From Sphaerolaimus hirsutus (lineage: Eukaryota; Nematoda; Chromadorea; Monhysterida; Sphaerolaimidae), in assembly GCA_964036195.1 (NCBI GenBank), contig OZ038450.1, forward strand, positions 13,208,701 through 13,272,700: 64,000 nt of DNA, read 5' to 3'. The notes beneath the pieces were generated by a model. The model saw only the letters and a program-made list of their open reading frames with translations. It did no database searches and was not told the DNA's origin. Of this stretch, positions 33,395 through 42,400 are shown in pieces. The position numbers and the translations under genes were made by a program. Each line of letters starts with the position of its first letter. The stretch's first letter is position 1.

Positions 33395-34515
33395 CCGTAT
33401 TTCCTCGAAATACCCCCCGGGGGTGATTGTTTCAGAGTGAGAATTTTGAGGGGGGTTAAACGAGGGGGGGGGTATTTCGAGGGGGGGGGGGCTTATTATT
33501 TCGCCAGAAATTTTTTGACCCCCAGTACTAAAATGTTGGTTGTAACGTACGCAGACGTCAAAAAATGCGACAATAAGCACCATGTATAAGGCAGAGTTGT
33601 GAAAGTGTATTTACACTTACCCGAAATACCCGGGTAAATGGGTATTTATATTTACCCTTACACTTACACTTTCATAAAATACCCATACACTTTTTTTACA
33701 CTTCCCTGGGCAAAATACCCAGATACAGAAAGTGTATTTTTTCTTTCAGATGGCCCTGTTTTAAGCATTTGAGGAAGCATAAAACAGGGTCATGTACAAA
33801 AAATAACTGCAGTGCACACATGCAGTTATGCATTGAATGTAGAAAATATGGCAGATGTACAAACGTGCACCAGCTCCAACCTTTAATCAATACTCATGGT
33901 ATTCTACAGTTTCATCATACTTTGTAAAGAGGACAAGATCAATTTCACCTGCTGGACACTGGCTTTTTCATTGACATTATTGCTGTATGTCCATTCTTGT
34001 ATTTAAACAGTGTGTATCACATAGCTTAATCAGTAAAATATCAACACTGAAAACGTGCCATTATTACGCAACTTCATACCACTAAATTTGTTACAGTCTG
34101 AAATGTTTCATACGGCTCTTCATACAGCAGTAAAATGTGAAATAATGCATGAAAATGATAAAGTGTTTTCTGATGCTCAACAGTAAGAGCTCTTTCTAAA
34201 AAAAATTTTACACTTACACTTTTTTTTACACTTTCCTAGGTATTTTAAAAATACCTTACGCTTACAGTATCCATACTCAAAATTTGGAAAGTGTATTTAC
34301 ACTTACACTTACACTTTCCAAAAATACCGGTATTTTAACAACTCTGGTATAAGGGTCTATACACTTATTTAAGTATGTAGATGGTGTAAACCCTGTTCTG
34401 ACGTGACACAGTCATTGTTTTTAACATATATTCCGCATTGCCAGATAACAACCCGCAGTTTTGGCATGTACATTCTCTGTACACGCAATTTGGGGGATAT
34501 TTCGAGGGGGACGCA
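33395..34515. mobile_element. CCGTATTTCC-family MITE split by a hAT-like element
   Basis: Starts after TA (33393-33394) with CCGTATTTCCTCGAAATACC. Its interior GACGTCAAAAAATGCGACAA...CATGTATAAG breaks at 33591 and resumes at 34355 with GTCTATACACTTATTTAAGT. The right end decays near 34515 (GGATATTTCGAGGGGGACGC). Confidence 0.65.
33592..34346. mobile_element. 755-bp hAT-like MITE with perfect 8-bp TSD
   Basis: Ends CAGAGTTGTGAAAGTGTATT and its inverse (TTTTAACAACTCTG), with identical GTATAAGG at 33584-33591 and 34347-34354. Subterminal regions are AAGTGTATTTACACTTACAC arrays in both directions; the centre is unique and non-coding. Confidence 0.8.
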
Positions 34516-35096
34516 ATTCGTTCTTTGAAATTTTTGTGATTGTGTTTGTCTCACACTGGAACCGGGCCCTGGGGCCAGATTTAATACTCCCTACAGATTT
34601 GTAGGGTAGGGCGTACGCCCGACAGATTTTTTAAAGTTTAGCCGCATCGACGCACATGCACCGAGAGCAAGGCGGTTCATAAAATATACGAAACCATCCC
34701 TTAAGGTTGCCGATATTGCAATATGACGTATATCACTTTGATTTTGGCCCGGATATAACGATTTCGTCATTTCTTGGCCGTCTCCTAGCGGTGACTTATA
34801 CACTACAGCATAACCCAAGCCCCGCACATGGCTTGGGCACTTTTTATTTTTTGTGTTCTGACCGTAATTTGGCTTGGAATGGTTTATGATGTCAGAATTG
34901 ACATTTGCATTTCGGGGGTCAGAGCGGCACACACCAAAGGGCACCCTAGGGTGCCTTAGGCGGACCAAATTGCGTATTAATTGCGCTGACTCAACCAACA
35001 CTTTTCGTGGCAAGAGTTACGTGCGAATGGCTCAAAGGCTGAATGTGATCGGATTAACTGCATATTCAGTGGAGATAATTACTTTTGTATTAGATT

Positions 35097-36391
35097 TGTG
35101 ATGAAGCCACCGAAGTCAGCGTCTTCTACCACCGAATCCAGCAGCTCCAAGACCGTAGTGAGAAACGGCCTTTAGAGTGGTTGATTTCCCATTGTAGCCG
35201 AACGTCCACTTGTCGACAGCCAAGTTGAGTTTATTTCGTGGTTGCGTGTTGAAAGGGGTTCAAATTGTTTCAGGTACTTTATTTGATCAGATACAGCCAC
35301 ATATAAAAGCGCAAAGCCTAGCGAGCTTCCTAGTCGAAGTTTCTATCGCTAGCTTATTTTCGTTCAGAAGCTTGGGGTCCGCAGACTGAAGTAAAAACTC
35401 TCAAAGTAGCTAAGACACGGAAATCACGTATAGAAAAACAGCTACAGTAATTTCCTAATACAAATGCACAAATAAGACATAAATGCAACAAATAAACACA
35501 TCTAGCCGAAACAGTTGCCTTATACTGCGCGTGCATACATTCAAATAATTATGGTAAAGAAATACCAGGTACAAATTGGGCTAATGGAAAAACTATTAAT
35601 CTTGAGGCGCGAAGTCGGCAAACTCGGCCGATTTACTAATTTGCTTCAATTTGTCAGAAAACATTGACGCACATTGGAACTAATAAATTAGGGTTTGAAA
35701 CTGTAAATAGTAGTGCAAATGTTCCTAATGACGTAAATAGAATAAGGTATATTCAACATGATAATAATAATCACTTCCTGGAAACGTATGTTGAATAGTC
35801 TAGCAAATTGGGACTTATTTGAGGTAAATGGGTATTGTAATTGAGCAGAGTTTATAATATATTCAATTGAGCAAGGTATTATAATTATTAAGTAAATATA
35901 AATAGTTGTGAACAGGGTTATGACAATTATACCTATGCGAAGGGCTTTGTAAAGTAAATGCTAGTTGCCCGCAGGGCACCATTTCTCTATTAGGATGCTG
36001 GCCTGGATAATTACGCAGCACGTAAATATTTACAAGATTTGACTTTTGTAAACTGCAAGTAAACTATGCAAATGTATGTATAATCATGATCAGAAAATTA
36101 CGGCGAGTTGAATGAGCCTAATTTTATATTAATACACCTAATAATAACATATTTGACCTTTTAACCTAAACATTCCACATAAACCTATCAATAACTTATA
36201 GAGCACTTTCCTAATCGAATATTCTCCATGGGTAAATAATATAGTGCAGTAAATACAATTTGATATTTTGCGTGGTAAATAAATATAGTGCATGAAAAGT
36301 AAAATAGTGCAAATAAGTAAATATGCGAATATGAGCCTAATTATCAATTCTCTGTATTTCTTTATCCATCCATTTTGCCACGGTCAGCACA
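35097..36391 (-). repeat. 3' LTR of BEL element
   Basis: 1,295 bp, TG...CA. By eye it differs from the other LTR at only two bases (TTAGGATGCTGG vs TTAGGACGCTGG, and GTGCAGTAAATAC vs GTGCAGGAAATAC), so the insertion is young. On the sense (-) strand a TATAAA lies at 35856-35851 and AATAAA signals at 35235-35230 and 35283-35278. On the opposite strand an ATATAAAAG box is at 35301-35309. Confidence 0.93.
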
Positions 36392-36433
36392 CTCCGGGCG
36401 GAAGAATTGCTGCACCCCGTTGTTGCAGCAACG

Positions 36434-39400
36434 TCACATGCTGGTGGTGGTGGGTGCCAACGTGATGAGTGGCGTTTCCACAGTCGCCTCGGTGGTGAAC
36501 GTGGTCGTACGCGAAGTCGTGGGTGTGCGTGAAGTCGCAGGTCCGGTTGTGGGTGATGCCAACGCTGACCTAGCCTGAGGATGAAGCAGGTAGTTGCCCG
36601 TGTCGCTTCCTGCGCGTTCGCGTGAGGTGAATTTGCGGATATCAGGCATGTGAACACTGTCTCTGTTCCTGACTCTGACTTGTCCCTCATCAGCTGAACT
36701 TTCATCTGGCTGAACGTATGCTGATAGTGACTTTGCCATTCTGTCCTCGGTTTCTGCTCTTCTGGCAAATCTGACGGACTGTGTTGAGTTGGATCTGGCT
36801 CTCCTTTTGATTGCTGGTCTCAACTCTGTTTTGCGTACTTTCCTCTGTGGGTAATTGGTCTCTTTCTGAGTTGATTTCTTGATAGTATATCTGATGGCTC
36901 TGAAGCATAGCCATATGCATTTGAACGGGCACACTATGCATCTCCATATGCATGTGTATACGCATGGTGGGATCACTGGCTTCCCTGTGGCAATTCTCCA
37001 ATTGTACCACAGGTATCCTGCAGCTACGATTCCAGCTATCAGGATTGTGACCCCCAGCAGCATTGCGATTGTGTTGATGATCACTTGAAAGGGTCCTTTC
37101 AGCATTCCTCCCATAAAGTTGGTGTACCCTTTTGACACTCCAGATATATAGTGACCATATGCCTTGCCGATTCCTGCTGCTGTCTGTCCAATTCCAGCTC
37201 CAATGCCTTCTATTGAATTTCTGATCACTCTGGGATCCAATGACATGTCTGCTGTGTAATCGATCAACTGGTTCTGCACATGCTCTAAGTTCTGTAGTCT
37301 CTGAATCTGGCCTCTGACGTCCATGAAATTGGTCGCTCTGTTGACAATGTTGGTGAACAGGTGAGGCGCATCAAATGTGAAGGCCTGCCACTGTCCTTTC
37401 CATGTCATTTCAATTGGCGTCTCTGTGACATGCACCATTCCATGTGCGGACTTCCATTGTCCATGCTCATTTCTGTACAGGTGCGGTGTAGTGTGGCTGC
37501 AGTCCTCTTCTGGTGATTTCTCCACCAAGTCTCTGCTGCCTGGGCTCTTGAACCACAAGGGCCCGTCTTTGTCTAATCTCATGGGTGTGTACTTGTAACA
37601 TGTCTCTCCCACCTTTCCTGTCTGATAAATTATGTATGGCTGCACTTCCTTGCATTCCCAAAACATAATTGCTTCTCCAGCCCATTCTGCATGAACATCC
37701 TGTCTTCCCAGCATGGCTCGAATCCCCAGTGTTGGATCGATGCGGAAAAGCTGAGTCAACATGTCCAGCTGGTTCTTGCGAAGTTGACATAATTGATGCC
37801 ATACAATCGCAAATTGTGCCTGAGTCATCTCTCTGACCACATGTTGCAGGAACTGAAACTTGGAGTTTCTGTCGTCCAATCTGGCATACAATGTTCCACT
37901 GATTGTCGATTCTCTCGCCTCCACTATCTTTCCTGGCATTGCCCATTCTACAGGCACATCTTCTCTTCTGTCAAACTGGATGAATACACCTCCTTGATCA
38001 GTGTAGTATGTGTCTCCCGGCACACATTCTGAACCAATTGGCCTCTTTGTCTTGTTGCTGTGGGAGTATGCTGCTTGCAATTTTGATACAATAATTGTCT
38101 GGCCAGATATCTCTGATTTGAATCTGCCAATTCTCTCATATGCACATTGATGCTTGAAGTTCTCTGTATCCCACACTGTAATTCCATAATTGTGGTCTCT
38201 GCAATGTCCCATCATGGCTCTGCACTGGCTGAAATCTTGCAAGTCGCTGATTACAGTCTTTCCATCGAGTGAAGCCACGGTTCCTTCTTCCATGTAGAAG
38301 TTACTGACGACATTTTCTTTGTCATGACAACACCATGAATATTCCACATTCAAGGTCTGATTGGTTGTCCACACTCTGGGCTCCATTTCCACCAAAGGTG
38401 TTCCTCTGAACATCTTGTGAATTCTTGCATAGTTACAGGCTACCACGCCAACTTGCTGGTATTTCTCAAAATTGCCTGTAATGCCTTTCGCTCCCCAGAA
38501 ACTGGTGTGTGTGATGATTTCTTTGATTCTGATGTAGCATCTGTATGCTTTCTCTTTCTGTGGAATCTGTCTCTGTGCATAAAGTGTAACCTTCATTGCC
38601 TTGACAAAATTCCTTGGTGGGATATGGCACTGCACTTCTTCAGGAACTGTAAGCGCATGTCCATGCCTTCCACTGGTGCAAATCTGATACTTCTGGCTTT
38701 GTGAATTGATCACTTGTTCCACAGGATGATCCTTAATTGCATCCTTGAATCTCTCATAAGTCTGCATTTCTCTGACAGATTTTGGTGGCCATTCTGAAGG
38801 CAAAGGCGGCAATCCGTGATGCGCTGCCAATGATGGTGGCCTTACTGTCGAGGTTTCTAGAACGTATGTTCTGGAAAATACTTCGCTGTAAGCTTTGCCG
38901 GCTTCTCTCAGCATTGCTGACTCTGACATGCCTGTCAGCATCAACACCATGCACAGCATTCCAATCACCAGACTGCTGGTGGTTGCTGTGGCTTTCCCTG
39001 TTGCACTTCTCAGGACTCTATCCGATGCTGAGTTCCTCTGAGCAGGGTTTTGTACAGAGTCTCTGTTCGAGCTCTGATTTCTGACATGTTTCTGGACAAT
39101 TGCTGGGTCCAGTAAATTTACTTTGACTGTCACTGCTGTCTCTGGGATATCCATTGTCTTTGAATTGATTTCCAGCGGATACAATTGATTGAGTGGTCTG
39201 CTGACCACATTTCTGTTGGCAGTTCTGACTTTTGCTGAGCGAATCTGTCCATCTTTGCTGGGCTCTAACTGCTCGATGCGACCCATCCTCCATGCACCTC
39301 TGGGCATGTTCTCTTCATAAATCAGTACAACTTCATTCACTTTGGGTTCTTGAGTCGCTGTCAATCTGCCATGTTTGTGTGTCACCTGAGTTCTTTCCCT

Positions 39401-42400
39401 CAAGCTTGGGATATACTCTTGATGCCACAAGTCCCAGAACTTATCCAAAGTTTGCTGGGTTGTCTCCCAATATTTCTGCAGTTTCGCTGCGTTATCCATT
39501 CTGGGCACAAATTCTCCATCTTTGTCTGCGTCAAACTGTGGTGCTCCAATCTGACCTTCCCCTGTCAGGAAGTCTTTTGGCGTCAGCACTCTGAGGCTCT
39601 TTACATCACCATAGATGTAAGAGATTGGCCTGCTGTTGATCACTGCTTCGACTTCTGGCAGAAGTGTCAACAATTCTTGCAGGGTTAACATTCTGTGCCC
39701 CACAGCTGCCTTGAAATGTTTCTTGGTGATGCCCACCATTCTCTCATAGACACCTCCCTGCCATGGTGCCATAGGAGTAGTCATGTTCCACTGGATTTGT
39801 TGCTGTGAGCAGTAAGTCTGTACTGCTCCACTTTTGACCATTTCTGACCATTCTTTCCCAGTATTAATGGCCTTGTCAGTGCTTGTGCTGAGCACTTTCT
39901 CTGTCAATTTGAATTGCGTCGCATTGTCTGAAATCACTGCCTCAGGCTTTCCGCGCCTGGCGATGAATCTCCTGACTGCATTCAGGAATTCTTGTGCTGT
40001 CATGTCCAGCACACTTTCCAGGTGAACTGCACGTGTCACCATGCATGTGAACAAACAAATCCACATTTTCCTGTGATCTTTGTCCACTTTGTACCAAACT
40101 GGTCCCAAATAATCCAAGCCCGTGTACTGGAACGGTCTGGCTCTCTGAACTCTGGTTTCTGGTAAATCTGGCATTGGTGGAAGCTGGTACGGCTTCGCTC
40201 CCAATTTCTTACAGGTTGGGCAGGTTCTCGTCACATTGTAGATCACCCGTCTGCCCTGTGTAATCCAGTACTTTTGTCTGATCGCTGCCAATGTATGTTG
40301 CACTCCTGCGTGCATCAACTTCTCATGCTGGTCTCTGACGATCAGCTGAGTCACTGTAGCCGTTGCTGGCAACAGTATGAGTGGCACTGTGACCTCCTGT
40401 GGGTCTGTATGCTCCATTCTGCCGTGGCACTTCAGGATTCCATCCTGATGCATTTGCACATTGAGCCATTTGATCAACTGCTGGTCTGCAGCTGCTTTCT
40501 TGCCATCCTGGCTGTCTTTGCTGTGGCCTGTTGCCAGAATCTTTGCCACTCCTTTGTAATGATTCTGTTGCGTCACTTTGATCCAATATTTCCACGCACT
40601 CTCTCTCTCTTCAATACTGATAATTCCCTGTGGTTTTATTGTACCACAGATACTTTTCATGATTTCTGACAATCCATTCTGACTGTCATTTTTGCTGCGC
40701 TTTTTGTGCATCTGTCGCACAAATCTCATCACGTATACTGTTGCATCCAGTAACTTTGTCAGTGATGAGAATCTCTGAATCTCAATTCCCAATGGGTTGC
40801 TTTGCTTGCTTTCATCAGCTTGCACATTGCTGGCATCTGGGTCACTGACCACTTGCTGTGTGGCGCCCAGGTAAATTGGACTGGCTTTTGGGAACTTGAG
40901 CTCTTCTTTCTTGATTTCTGCCATTACTTCTGGCGTGACTGGCTCCACTTTTGGCTCTGGCCACTCTCCAGTCATTAGCCATTCTGGCCCCTTCCACCAC
41001 AGGTTACTGCCTTCCAACTCTGACATATTCATGCCTCTTGTGGCCATGTCAGCTGGGTTCTCCAGTCCTGCGATGTGTCTGATGTGCATGTTCTCTGTCT
41101 CACTCTGAATTTTCCTGATTTCATCCAATCTGTTCTTGACAAAACATGCCAGTGGCTTCGCTGTTGTTAGCCACTTCAGACAACAGGTTGAATCTGACCA
41201 TACAACTGTTTGATTGAATTTGACGTCCTTGAGCTCTTTGTGAATAAACTTTGACATTCTGCTGCCAATCAACATTGCTAACAATTCCAGCCGTGGAATT
41301 GTCACTTCTGGTTTCTTTGGAGCGAGTCTCAATCTGGAGTACAGCAGGCTTGACGTGCCGCTGTCATTTTCTGTTTTCTGGCATATGTATGCCGCTGCAC
41401 TGTATGCCATTGCTGAGGCATCAACGAAAATGTGCAGTTGTGCATCTGCACCACTCTGATAATTCAGATTTCTGTTGAACTTGATCTGTCCAACTTTGAG
41501 CAACTCTGTCTCCAATTGCTGCCAAATTGCTGTCTGTTCCTCAGACAGGGGAGTATCCCACTCTTTGGCACTTGGTCCTGAATGCCATAACGTCTGCAAA
41601 AATCTCTTTGCTGGCAGTAGGACAGGACTGACGAGTCCCATTGGATCAAAACATCCCGCAGTCACCTTCGCAACTGTCCTTTTCGTGGGAAGTTTGATTT
41701 TCTGGTCAGTTTCTGATAATTGTGATTTCTGGACTGTCTTTGGCGTTTTCAGCCACATCTGGTCGCTCTCTATGTCCCATTTCATTCCTAGGACTGTTGT
41801 GACAATTTCCTTGGCTACATCTGACTCTGCCAATTGCCAAGTAAAGTTCTTATTGTTGCTGTTCCATTCTCTCAGATTCATCTGTGCCTCTGTGAACAGC
41901 ACTTTGGATTCCTGGTACAATTCGATTGCTTTCTGCTCTGTGTCCACACTGAGGATCAAATTATCCACATACAGATTTTCATCGATCAATTTTGCATTTT
42001 CTGTGCCAGCTTGATTCAGGTGGTATCTGACTGTCAGCGCCAGCAGCGCTGGACTGCAGATTATACCAAATGGTACTCTGGCAAATCTGTAAATCTGAAT
42101 GTTGTCCTCCATGGATGGTTTCGTGGGATCCTTGTACCACAGAAATCTTGTCACATCTCTGTCACTGTCCTGCAGACTAATCTGCAGAAACGCTTTCTCT
42201 ATGTCTGCGACCAGGGCGATTCCATGCAACCGGAATCGCATCAGCATCCCTACCAGCTGTGGTAGTATCACTGGACCGCGGTACATGCACTCATTCAAGC
42301 TTGGCATGCCTGGCGGTTTTGCTGAGGCATCATATACCTCTCTGACCTTTGTGGTAGTTTTCTCTGGCGTTATCACTGGTTGATGAGGCAAAATATGGAA

